Below, one piece after another: positions 47,581 through 58,800 of a stretch of 64,000 nucleotides of DNA. Positions within the stretch are counted from its first letter, which is position 1. Every line of letters starts with the position of its first letter. The stretch comes from Davidsoniella eucalypti (Eukaryota; Ascomycota; Sordariomycetes; Microascales; Ceratocystidaceae). The DNA is taken from positions 744,001-808,000 of the forward strand of contig RMBW01000004.1 of assembly GCA_004009845.1 (NCBI GenBank). Reading direction: 5' to 3'. Under the pieces are notes generated by a model that made no database searches, was not told the DNA's origin, and was given only the letters and a program-made list of their open reading frames with translations. A program made the position numbers and the translations under genes.

Positions 47581-48104
47581 CTTTTTGCCGACTATGGACG
47601 GTTGTGGTGCGGTCCTAGGGTTCTGATATTAGCCACAGTAGTTGAAGAGGCAGCTTTTTCTCATACTAAAAGTCGGACTGATGTGCTCCGAAAGTGAGCT
47701 ACTCATTTACTTTTGAAGTAGCTCATAACTAAATCCACTAAGAGACAGCTTTGCATCTGACGATAAAAATAAAGTAGTCATGTGCCCCCATGAAATGCGC
47801 CATGCGTCTAGAACGATAGCACAACATGCAGCTAACACTTAGAGTTACTCGCACTTCACTACCTATTTCAAGTCGTATTACTAATAAACGTTGGCTCATC
47901 TTAACCCGCATATTGTATTGTCCATTTCCATTTTCGTTCTGGCGGCCTTTTGTCCTCCGATACTTGTTGGTATGAAAGACGACACACTCGCCATCGGAAA
48001 GTCATATACGGAGCCCAGTTGTCCTCTAAGCCAGAGAATCGAGCGTGCAAACTACCTCCTATACTACTTGACTGACCCAGTGCATCATGAAGGTTCGTTA
48101 AAAC
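47581..48104. other. Upstream region of the Zn2Cys6 gene
   Basis: About 520 bp between tRNA-Val and the regulator start. It presumably carries the regulator promoter. No repeats were seen. Confidence 0.45.
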
Positions 48105-50413
48105 ATGAATCGCACAGCGCCACGTCCCGCAACAACCAAGGCATGTGTCAACTGCCAGAAGCGCAAAAGCCGCTGCCAAGAAGGCACCGGACCAAATGCG
48201 CCGTGTACATATTGCCGGCAAACCAATAAGCGATGTTATTTCCCCGAGCGGCCAGTCCGCACACAGCTCACTCGCAAAAACCTAGATAGGACAGAATTGC
48301 GCTGTAAGCAGCTAGAAGCCCTACTGCGAGCACGATGTCCCGGTATCGATATCTCAAAGGAACTTAATGATCCTTCCTTCAAACATTCGCTGCAGCAGGA
48401 GGCATCCAGTCAGGAATCAGCCGATCGCCAACCAACGGAGCCCAGTGAAGCCGAATTAGACGACAATACATCCGCGGAAAGAGCAGCACTTTCCGTTAGT
48501 AAGAATGAATCGATCTGTCAATGGTGTCTCACGGCCAATCGACAATCACCACAGTCGCCCGAGCAGCACGACATGGAGAATGAGGATGACACCGATGAGG
48601 ACGGGATGGCCAATATAAGCGTTGGTGTATCGGGTTACTTTGGTATTTGGCCCTCTGTTTTTTTTTTTGGTGGAGTGTCACAATTATGTCTAATACACGG
48701 ATTATATAGGAGTCAGCTCGGGTTTTAGTCTTCTTTCAGAGGTGAACTCGCTTCGACTTGAGACTTCCTCAAGTATAATATCAACGCCGCCTGACACAAA
48801 GGAGAAACGCTCTGAACCTGCGGCCTATTTCGATTCGCCTTATCTATCATTAGCTGCCGTAGCTAATCAGCTAATTGATGCATATTTCGTGTGCTTCAAC
48901 AGTTGCTACCCGGTTATTCACGAAGAATCCTTCCGTCACCAGGTCGCCCGATATATGGGTGATAGGCGGGATGTAACACCACGAGGTATATCATCTGTCA
49001 TATACTACATGGTACTAGCCATTGGTCACTGGACTCTAAGTTCATATCCACCAAACCAATCTACCCATTACTATTGTAAAGCACGATCTGAACTCTCCAA
49101 GAGCATGTTCGAGTCAGGCAACATTGAAACACTACAGGCAGCCTTACTACTGAGTAACTATCTCCAGAAACACGACCGCCTCAAATCCGGCTACATCTTT
49201 CTTGGTGTCGCAACTCATGTGGCGCTATCTCTGGGGCTTAATCGCAAGGCCTCATACACTACCAAGTTTAGCAAGCTAGCCAATGAGCGCCGCCGTCGAC
49301 TTTTTGCCATTGTTTATGTGTTTGACAGTGGGTTTAGTATCACCACCGGCCGGCCTTTTACATTAGGCCTCCAGGGGTCTGTAGACTGTGAGCCATCGCT
49401 TAACATTGATGATCAGGCAAGCCGCCACTATCAGACTGTTCTCTTCTACTATCCTGTTACTAACGTCTGTGTCCACCACACAGAACTTACCTGAAGACTG
49501 CGATCCGACCCAACATGTCGTCAATCACCCAACTTCACAGTCACTTATCATCAACTTTGCTATGCTTTCCAAGATCGCAAATGCGCTGTACACTCATTTT
49601 CTAGTTGCTCGGAGTCACAAAGCCCGGATAGGCTACGATCTAGCTGAAACCTTTGATGAACGCTTGCATGACTGGTATGACAATCTTCCAGAGTATTGCA
49701 GGTCAGGAAACGTCCCCTCTTGGTTCAAGCTTGCTCGCGCGGTTGCAATGTGGAAGTACGACAATACCCGCTTATTGTTGTGGAGGGGGACTGAGACTCG
49801 GCATAAATATGATCCAGATAAGCCTTCATCGCATCACATGTGCTTTAATGTCGGCGTAGAGGCCATTGAAAAGATTGTTGGTTTCTGTGGCTACATCAGT
49901 GACACTTTGAATATGGCGTACAACTGGTACGCAACATATCATCTGTTCCAAGCTGTATTGTCCGTAGAAGTTGGCTATCTTTCTGTATCTAATGCGTGCA
50001 AAGACAACGCCCAAATGCGAACACCTCTTGTCAATGATAGACAAATGCTAGGCCTTGAGAAGACAAGATCAAAGGCCTTGGAAATGGCCAGGGAAGGCAT
50101 GGAGTTTCTGGCCAAAAACAATCGCTCAGCTCGCCGCTGTCTTATGGTCATCCAGCAAATCATAGAATCGCCGTTGACCGACACTACACCCTCAGAGCAA
50201 CTAACTGTCGGTCAACATTTGGGTTCGATGATACACGCTGGAGCAAATGCATTTGGCGATATTGGTATGGACGACATTTCGTATGATTGCAATCTCAGCG
50301 AGTATTTAGGGGGTGATAGTGTGATTGATATGGATGCCGATATGTTCGGACCAGGCCAAGGCATTCTCGGCATGGTGGCACAAGGTGTGCTAGATGGGGG
50401 TATGTGGTTTTAG
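48105..50413 (+). CDS. Zn2Cys6 fungal-specific transcription factor (GC-AG intron)
   Basis: Three exons: 48105-48642, 48710-49416 and 49484-50413 (724 aa). The binuclear zinc cluster is at about 14-40 (CVNCQKRKSRC, then CTYCRQTNKRC: Cys-x2-Cys-x6-Cys-x9-Cys-x2-Cys-x6-Cys). The region from about 225 to 500 is the fungal-specific domain: YFVCFNSCYPVIHEESF, LSKSMFESGNIETLQAALLL, FLGVATHVALSLGLNR, ERRRRLFAIVYVFD and GRPFTLGL, then LNIDDQNLPED. The first intron is 48643-48709 (GTATTT...ATAG). The second (49417-49483, 67 nt) has a GC donor (CAG|GCAAGC), a TTACTAACG branch site and CACACAG; using it restores DDQ-NLPEDCD, so the apparent frame break is not a mutation. The target pathway is unknown. 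No neighbouring metabolic genes suggest one. Confidence 0.88.
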
Positions 50414-50568
50414 TTTATAGTGACATCTCAGTATTTAAACGTAAAGTTGAGGCAGATCACCCATCATCTTAACTCGTTCGTCGAACTACAACGGCCCCAA
50501 AATATTTTTTATGATAGATCAACCCCAAGTATTGAACCGGTCGGAGTCATCGGAGTAAAACGGTATAT

Positions 50569-50649
50569 TAACAAGAACGAGATTCGAACTCGCGCGGCTG
50601 TGAAGATTGCTCCGGAAGGAGAGGGACCTGAACACTCGGCCATATTGCC
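50569..50649 (-). pseudogene. Type II tRNA-like sequence (Leu/Ser-like), probably a relic
   Basis: On the minus strand it begins GGCAATATGGCCGAGTG, with D stem GCC/GGT, a type II-length variable region (about 14 nt), T arm GCGAG-TTCGAAT-CTCGT and a 3' acceptor TCTTGTT giving 6 of 7 pairs (two G-U). A T4 run follows near 50,557-50,560. The anticodon stem does not pair properly (only CTCC/GGAG around a tight loop), so it is probably not functional. Confidence 0.5.
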
Positions 50650-50697
50650 TATTGATGTAGAAATGTTGTGGTGATGGCAATATCTATAGTCTTGCCA

Positions 50698-51444
50698 AGG
50701 CTCGTTTTCGGGCAACCTTTGTACAACCTTCTCAACCTTCCCTCCTACAACCCTCGGGGCCCTCCGCTCAAAAACGGACTTTTCTCCTTCGTCGTGGGTT
50801 TTTAAGAGCGACCGGCACATATTCCCAATGTTGCTGCCCATTCTCGCTCTTTTTTCGATATCTGTCGTCTTCTATGCACCGTTTCGTCAGGCCTTGAGCC
50901 TGAACTTTTCCCCTCTCGAGGGATATGTTCTCACCAGCGGCCGACCCCTCTTTTCGCAACACCTTTTCGATCGTTGGTCTCCCGAGTCCCATTGCACTCA
51001 CACTCGACGGGCAGCCTCTTTGAAGGTTCCGGACGCCCGACCCCGCGGCGTCGGATTCTTGTTGCTGTGCTTCATCCATAGCACTCGACTTGATTAAGCC
51101 AAAATTTTCTTTCTTACGGTCATGGCCTCTTGGAGGCTCACTCAATAGTGGGGATGGTAGCTCCGAGAGTTGGTTTTGTGGGCCTGTCTTTTGGGGAATA
51201 GTTTTGTGGAGGCACTGTTTTTCTTTTCTTTTTTTTGTATTTGTTTTTGTTGCTCATAGTGGAGGTATGGACCGACGGTGTCGTCCCGCACATACAAAGC
51301 TCTTGAGTTGGTCTAGCGGAGGACTTACTTTAATATACAGGCACAACTTTGAATATCTGACCGGTAACCAATCCGGCGTCGTATGATCTTGGTAGCTCAA
51401 GTAGACGTAAAATATAATCAAATCAAATCAGGCTCGTTTTCGGG
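50698..51444 (+). mobile_element. 717-bp retroelement with perfect 15-bp target-site duplication
   Basis: The body is 50713-51429. The direct repeat AGGCTCGTTTTCGGG is at 50698-50712 and 51430-51444. The 3' end (AATCCGGCGTCGTATGATCT at 51370-51389, then GTAGACGTAAAATATAATCA and AATCA repeats) matches the shorter copies. The interior is richer in GC than the flanks. It has short frames on both strands (e.g. 50768-51145 minus, 125 aa) but no reverse-transcriptase motif is visible, so it is probably a non-autonomous element or a deleted LINE. The left target-site duplication starts 49 bp upstream of the tRNA-like 5' end at 50,649. No promoter boxes were identified with confidence. Confidence 0.78.
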
Positions 51445-54400
51445 GACGTTACGGGGAGGGGAGACTCGGAACAGGAGTTTATATGCAGTGAATCCTGGAC
51501 AATATGGGCTTAGATAGCGATGAACTAGCAGACTTTATAAGTCGAGACAAAATGCGGAGCCACGATCCGGCAACAGAGCCACATATCGTTCAGTTTTCCC
51601 GGGTCACGGAAATAGAGGAGATGCCGCCTCATGGTTAAACGAGCAATAATAAAGCCGTCCACTGGTAGTCAGTGATCTCATCAAGCCTCCCTCCTGTATC
51701 TCCTACTACAACGGTCTCATCAGGATTGAACTAGGCCACATTCTAACGTCCAAAACCAGACATGGTGACTTTTTTCAAGGACCGGTAATGCATGAAGACC
51801 TTATCATACGCACACAGCATGTTTGTTTATTAGTGCTTGTAACAAAGATATGGCTACGAATCAATTTGATATTATATGTATTGACGATGCAATAGCCGAA
51901 TATACATAGTTTTACATGACATTTGTGTTCGATATCATACTTGTCACGTGAGTACGTACATGTCGAGAAGTCATGTTGATTATAAAAGCATACTATTAAT
52001 CGAACCAAGAAACTAAGGCCATCAATAACACTCGGTCATATATATGCTGTTCTCAAACACAATTAGCATGTCACAAAGACAATGGCCTCGTTCGTTTATA
52101 TCATGTCAAGCCCATAAGCTAGGAGGCGTACTACTAGAAAATAAGCATCTATTGTCACACACGAGGAACAGACATTTGCGTCGTATTTGTTTGTATCGAC
52201 AAGGCTTTTCTTTTTGTCAATGCTTAGCTTATCCACACGAAGGAGTTTTTTGATCAGCTCGATATACGATTTTATTGGTATTCTTGATTTTCACAAATCA
52301 TGCTCATGGTATAAGGTGCGACTTTATCTCTATAATTAGCTATAGTCATATATGTGTAGAAGGTCAAATATTTTTAAATACAAATTTATAATAAGTATTC
52401 CAGAGTGTCTACGACCAGAAATTGTATTTTTTTAAGTATATATGAAGTCAAAATAAAAACTTCGGTAAGCTAATAGGGTTAAATGCAATATATCATACTG
52501 CTAGGGTTAAACGGCCGAGTGTTTATCAAGATCGAAATTAGAACCGCTGAATTATATTACTGGTCATATCCATTCCAACAATCACAAAAGCATTATGATC
52601 ACCGAAGAGAATTTACTAGAAGGTATGTCCACGGGCTGTCGTCAGGGGCAATCAGCCATGAGCCAGGGCCGACATTCCGATTAGTGGTTGTGAGGCCTGA
52701 AGGTAGCGGGTTGGCGTCCTTCTCTGCAGTAACGTGAAATTATGTATCTAGTGAGCCAGAAGAGGGTATATATTGAAATTAAGATAAAATGTGCATGGCG
52801 TGGAAACAGGAGTGGTAGACTTAAGATTAAGGAAATTGACGCCCAAGATTAGGATTGTATATTGTTTTTTTTTTCCTTTCCGTATTTTTGTTTCGCTGTC
52901 AAATTCAAACTCGGAAACATGCCCGAATTGGCACATTTTCCTATAGCCTGCGTAAGCTGGACTAAACCCTATGACTTGGCATATTGAACCTAAAGCCCTG
53001 GAGCTGAAGGCAACGACATGGGTAGGCTAGGCTAGCGGACTAAGATGATTATGAGCTTAGTTGCTACTCTCGCCTCACAGTACTACCGTGGACTGGAATC
53101 CATCAGCGTCAAATTAAGCGTCCCATACACTTTCGCCAAAATCTTCACTCCACCAGAGACGTGACGATAAACGCACCAAAATATCCAATGGGAATACTGA
53201 GTGGCTACTTAAGCTAAGTACGTGAAATAGTTAGTGATCTGCTGGGTTTTCTCATCGTCAGGGGCGAGGAAACATGGAGCTAGTACTGCGAGACCTGAAA
53301 GTAAAAAGTTTTGTTGGCACATATTAAAACCCGTTTTGATATGGCACAAGAACGTTAGAGATAGGGACATGTTCGTATCTGGGAAATTCAAAGTATGTGA
53401 CATCCGTGAATATTGATAGAGGCCTGCCAAGACATGGCGAAGAGATCGAAGTTGCGAATGTCTTCATGGAAAGAATACTATGTAGTTACACGTAATTACA
53501 TAGTAACTTGTTTACTGTACGTACAGTGCACGGCACGTCTTTTTCGGAGCTTAGCAAGTGCACGACACCGAGCTTCCTGAGCGTGAACGGGTCAATATTA
53601 TTCCTTGACAGTTCTCCATGGGCACTATTCAGATTGAATTTGTAGACTAGCCATGATTAGTATGTAGCTAGCAATAAGCAATACTACATGTAGTAGAACG
53701 TAGTATCCTGTAATTAATTGACAAAGGCAACCGTTGCTTGTAATGACGTCCACAAGGCTCGTGCGCGTGATCAGCAACACCAGCTGTAGAGCATCGTTGA
53801 ATGGCCTAGACTGAATGATGGGTGGGGGGTTGTAGTAAGAGATAACTCGGAGGCAATGGATAATTATATGTCGTAGCGGAATTGTTACTGTATCTTCGAA
53901 TAGTCGAAGTATTGTATATTCTCAAAGTGCACATGAGTTAGCCTTCATAGCATTATTGCAAGATCTGGACTCTGCTCCTGGCTTAGCAGACCAACGTCTT
54001 AGAAAGAAATGGTATTAGCTGATGCTCTCATGTGAATTTCCACTGCTGTGCATTTATTATATAAATGGTACTATGTAAGACAGGCTAAGAAAGTCTAGAT
54101 TGGGAGGCATTTTATTGTTTTTGTAATGGGTCAAGACGACACGTATATCTGAGCATCATCTACGTTTACGTTGTACCCAGTAGCAATACAATACGAAGAA
54201 GACACTTGGGTTTCCGGCTCACTTTGCTTGGTACGGCAAAGGTATGCTGGCTGAGAATAAGGATATACAACTAGATAAAGCTCGCCACAGCTGGCCAGGA
54301 TCGATTGTCGACTAGGAGCTTGACGCCTGTTACTCGGTGGGCCAAGATGGCTGCTTTAGTTTATATAAATAAGATACATAATATCTGGCTTGATTCAGGG

Positions 54401-55807
54401 CCACGATCGACCATCATTAGAGCTCACGCTCACCTTCTTGTTCTGCCTTCGCCTGCCTACTGTGACGATGGAGGAAAGCTAACGCTTCCTCTTGACGGGA
54501 TACCTTCGTCTATCAAAACTGCAGGGACTACAATCCAATGTACCAGGCCTAACCTAGCCAGGTGCAGGGTCGGACAGGGTTTGGGAGACTCACCATCACC
54601 GGACAAAGGAAGTCACTCTCAGACTAGTGCGCAAGACAAGAAAAGAGACCTAAAGAAGACAATAGGATATGCTGCTCCATATAGTGACGGGCCCCTCGCT
54701 TCGTTTCGTCTTGTTCTACTTGCTTTGTTGATCTGATTGCCACCGAGTAGTCTTGCGTTCTATTTGACCTGGGTATTGATTGCTTGACTGTATGTACATA
54801 CATCAGCCCAGCGGCGACAACTTCTATCGTTTACCTCGACCTATCGTCCGGCATCGTGCATTTAATCGACAAACACGAGCCTTGCTTGGCTTGAGAACAA
54901 CGACATCATATATCATATTACCTATATGAACAGGCCCTTCCTTATTCGACCGTGTGCTTGCTAGCTAGCTTCTTCTAGCTAGATTCCAGAATATTGATAC
55001 TACCAAATATCAGCTCTTGCTGCTTTAAAGAGCAATTGGCAGGAGCAACCTTTTGAGCTTGTGCTGTTTAGTGCAACATAGCACGTCCTTCTTGGTTTTT
55101 ATTCTTCGAATTCTTCCCACTTATCCACCAAGGCCCCAAAAAATACTCTAGAATATCGCTAGTCGACGGACGTCGTTCATTCATCGCTCGCCTCACCCAA
55201 AGAAATTGCTTCCCGGTTTTGACGACTCTGTCCATCCAAGACAAAGACAGCCTGATCTGTCAAGTTCGGCCTTAATCGCAATCACGCCTTCTGGCGCCCG
55301 TCTCTCTTGGACGCACACGCCTCTTATATGCTTATTATTGTTTTCTATCTCCCTTCCCATCTCTCTGTTGCGAACCGAAACTGAGCAGTCCGTGCTCCCC
55401 CATCTTCATCTTTGCAGCCCACCATCGCTCAATTCGTCGTCTTCCCAGCTGCATATTGTCGTCTCTGCTGCGATCTGTGCTTTGAGTCTCTCTTCACTGA
55501 CCTTCACTATTCTCCGAACATCGCAAGCTCAAACGCCCTTTTTATCTCCTACGCGCTGTCGTCACGACCACCCTTCGACCACTGTGCGTGCCCGTCAGGT
55601 TGCTTGTAGCCAGGTACATCTGCCATGGACCAACTGCTGATAAGCACTTTCTCCCAATCTTCATGAGCAGGTGACGTTAGCCACTGCAGAATCCACCAGA
55701 AACCGACGCAGTCCTGGGCTAAACTCCGTGGCCAGAGCGAGCTGGGCCTTCATTGTCCATCCTTTTTCTTGGGCCACACGCTGATGCAACCGCACCACTG
55801 AGTAAAC
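51445..55807. other. Gene-poor region and BUD2-like upstream leader
   Basis: I found no coding sequence I trust between the retroelement and the RasGAP gene. Open stretches at 54,305-54,736 and 55,206-55,640 lack family motifs, and the second lies in the pyrimidine-rich zone. From about 54,780 the + strand becomes C/T-rich, consistent with the promoter and long leader of the downstream gene. It is AT-rich around 52.3-52.5 kb. Confidence 0.5.
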
Positions 55808-58800
55808 ATGGCACCGCATTTCGGGCTGTCATCCAGCAGTAGCAATGGAGGGGAACCGCGTGCGAAAACAACGCCTAGTGCTACCACATCAGGTCCAGCT
55901 GCAACTTCAGCTTCTGCCTCCTCGCTAGCTCCAGAGCTCACCGAGAGGACAAACAGTCGAAGCACCAGGAGCAGCAGCATGAACAGAAAAGAAAAGGACA
56001 AAGACCGGGACCAAGACCATGATCCTAAAGATCGGACAGGCAAAGAAGGTGACAGCCGAGTCGCAAGACACGGACCTCCTCCTCTCTCCATGCAAACCAA
56101 GGGAAATAATGGACTACAGAGTCGTATCCGGCCCTCGAGCCAGCAACAAAGCCACTCCACCAGCTTCCTTGCCCATACTCTTGGCCATAGCACCAGCAAC
56201 CACGCTCAGCAGTATTCGCAAATTCAGCTACAACAACAGCAGCTCCATCAGCTTCAGCTTCTGCAACAACAACACCAGTCATCGTCGGATCACCACAGCC
56301 GCCCGTCGTCGTCCGCCATATCGTCGTCTGCTTCTTCTACTTCGTCTACCACGTCTCCGTCATCGGCCGAATGGCCCCCATCGCACTCTCTCCGTCAGCG
56401 TCATACTATGGACGAGCGACTATCAGTCGGAAATTTGAGAGCGTCATTCCGCTCCGGTGTACTACCCGGAGCAGCCCATACCATTCGAGCCTCGACGTTT
56501 AGCAACGCTACTGCTGCTAGCACTAGCTCATCCTCTATCGCCGGCACTAGCGCCAACGGCTTCTTTGATCCGCCGCCATTACCAATAGCGCGAGCTAAGT
56601 CACCCGGTGTCACTAGCGCTTCTACTACAACTGCCTCTACACTTGTTGCCACTGGCACATCTGAAACTGCCGTCAGCCCAGCTTCGCAGTCCGCTACCTT
56701 GGCTTTGGGAACCAAAGACGATCCTGAGGGTGCGCGCAGACAGGGCATGGTGTTCCATGACTCGTTTATCGCCGCCTCCGAAGCTATACCACCACTTCCT
56801 GTGACACCAATAAAACTTACCGGCACAACAACCACCACCATCACTGGTGGCACTGCTACCTCCGCCCTACCACCGATTCCTCCACGAAATCTCACTCTCC
56901 GGCAACGTACATTCACCATGGATGGCTCATCTTGTCGACAACCATCTACTCTCTTGAATATGGGCATCAACGATTTTCGTAGCCGCGTAGGTTCTTTCTC
57001 TACTACATCTACACTGACAGTCCACGATGACTCTCGCTTCTCCTCAGTCTCCAGTCCCGTTGAGTCAATGGGGTTTCCTTCGATCTACAATGGACCATCT
57101 CCTACGCAATCTCCGACACCCCCACCACCACTGTCCATGGCCAACCGCGAGAAGAAATCGTCTGGCGCCAAACGTCTAATCAAGCGCAATACGTCTCGAC
57201 CCACCTCACCTATTCCGACCTCACCGCCGTGTATCGACTCGCTCCAGACTCCAATAACGACGTCGAGCGCAAGCAAAGTTCTAATGCTCATGACAACGCT
57301 AAATGGCCGTATGCGTGGAAACGTAGACTACCAAGCAGAAACTAGCGGCCCATGGTATTCGGGTATATGTTGGATTGAAGAGGAATCTGGCTGCTTGATG
57401 TTTGATGCTGGTAATAGTAAGGGCTTTCTTTTAACGCTTTGTGCCGATCTCCGGGGCTGCCGTATCATGCCAGTGGAAGACCAAGAGTCGGGCAGATTAT
57501 GTATAAATCTGGTTACCAACTCTCCTCACATGGAAGTGGTTATAAAACCATCTATACCCGAGGAATACGATCTTTGGGTGGCTGCACTTTTGTGTTGGCA
57601 GCAGATGCGGCCTTCTACCCCGTCAAAATATAATGCAGGAGGCAATGTCAGTCCTAGTACAACTCGCCCGGAGCTTCGGCGACATGGGTCCTCAAATGTC
57701 TTTAGCAGTACTTCTACAAAAGCCCCAAGCATCATCAAGGTAGCCAAGGTTTCTGTATGGGATAAGGGCTTTCCAACGACCCCACGTGGCATATATAGGA
57801 GCCCATCAATCCTCGACTCGAGGCCTACTAAAGATGTGAAAGATTCTACCAGCTGGGCAAGGCTCTCATGTCTGCTCCAGGATAATGGGGAACTGCGTTT
57901 ATTTACAGAAAATGATGTGTCCCTCTTGTCCCTAATTGACCTCTCTCAGCTATCACGATCTGCTATCCAGCATCTTGACCGAACCGTCTTTGAAGAGGTT
58001 GAATTCTGCTTGGCCATTTTCCCCATCTACGCGCCTGGGTCTACTCAACTCTCCATCTTCCGACCAATTTATATATCATTTGATAGCCGTGTACTTATGG
58101 ACGTTTGGTTCGTACTATTACGAGCATTTGCCCGTCCGTACATATTCCGCCTCAGCCCTAAATCTCTGGAAGCTCCGGTTCTTGTCAATAGCATTGAAGA
58201 TAATGCTGACAGTGAAGTTTTTCGCCTTGAGCGCACATTGAAAATACGCGTGACTGAGGCTAAGTTGAAAGCCCGCGAGCGTGTTCTTGATATTGGTAAT
58301 TCACGCAACGAAGACGCCATCATTGGCAACTATTTTGCTGAAGTCATGCTTGATAACGAGGTTAGAACCCGCACTACGATCAAGAACAACACCAAGAACC
58401 CCTTCTGGAGGGAGGAATGCATTCTTCCTGATATCACGCCTATACAGCCTGTTGTATCAATCGTGCTGAAGCGTGTTGAGGGACTCGAGCCACCGGAAAA
58501 GAAGCTTCATTTCAGCAAACCTTGTCCACCAAGTGAGACACACTGTGGTACTGTTGACATCCCAATTGACCAGCTTGAAGTTGGAGATAACCATGAACAG
58601 TGGCTACAAATTCTTGATTCCGGACACCAATCGATCGGCACCATGCTTGTCAAGGTCCAGCACGAAGAGATGGCTGTACTTCTAGCCTCTGAGTATGAGC
58701 CATTGAAGGAAATTCTGCAACGTTTCCCTACCGGCCTTACGTCCCAGATTGCACGACGCATGCCTAGCAATCTTCGTAGACTCGCCGAGATCTTTTTGAA

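Noticed and set aside
50768..51145. 125-aa minus-strand ORF inside the 717-bp element as its protein
   Set aside because: It runs antisense to the element's tail polarity and has no reverse-transcriptase, endonuclease or gag-like motif.
54305..54736. 143-aa ORF upstream of the BUD2-like gene
   Set aside because: No recognisable domain; atypical, motif-free sequence in a gene-poor region.
55206..55640. 144-aa ORF in the BUD2-like leader
   Set aside because: It lies in pyrimidine-rich leader DNA, which naturally yields long Ser/Leu/Pro frames; no family motif.
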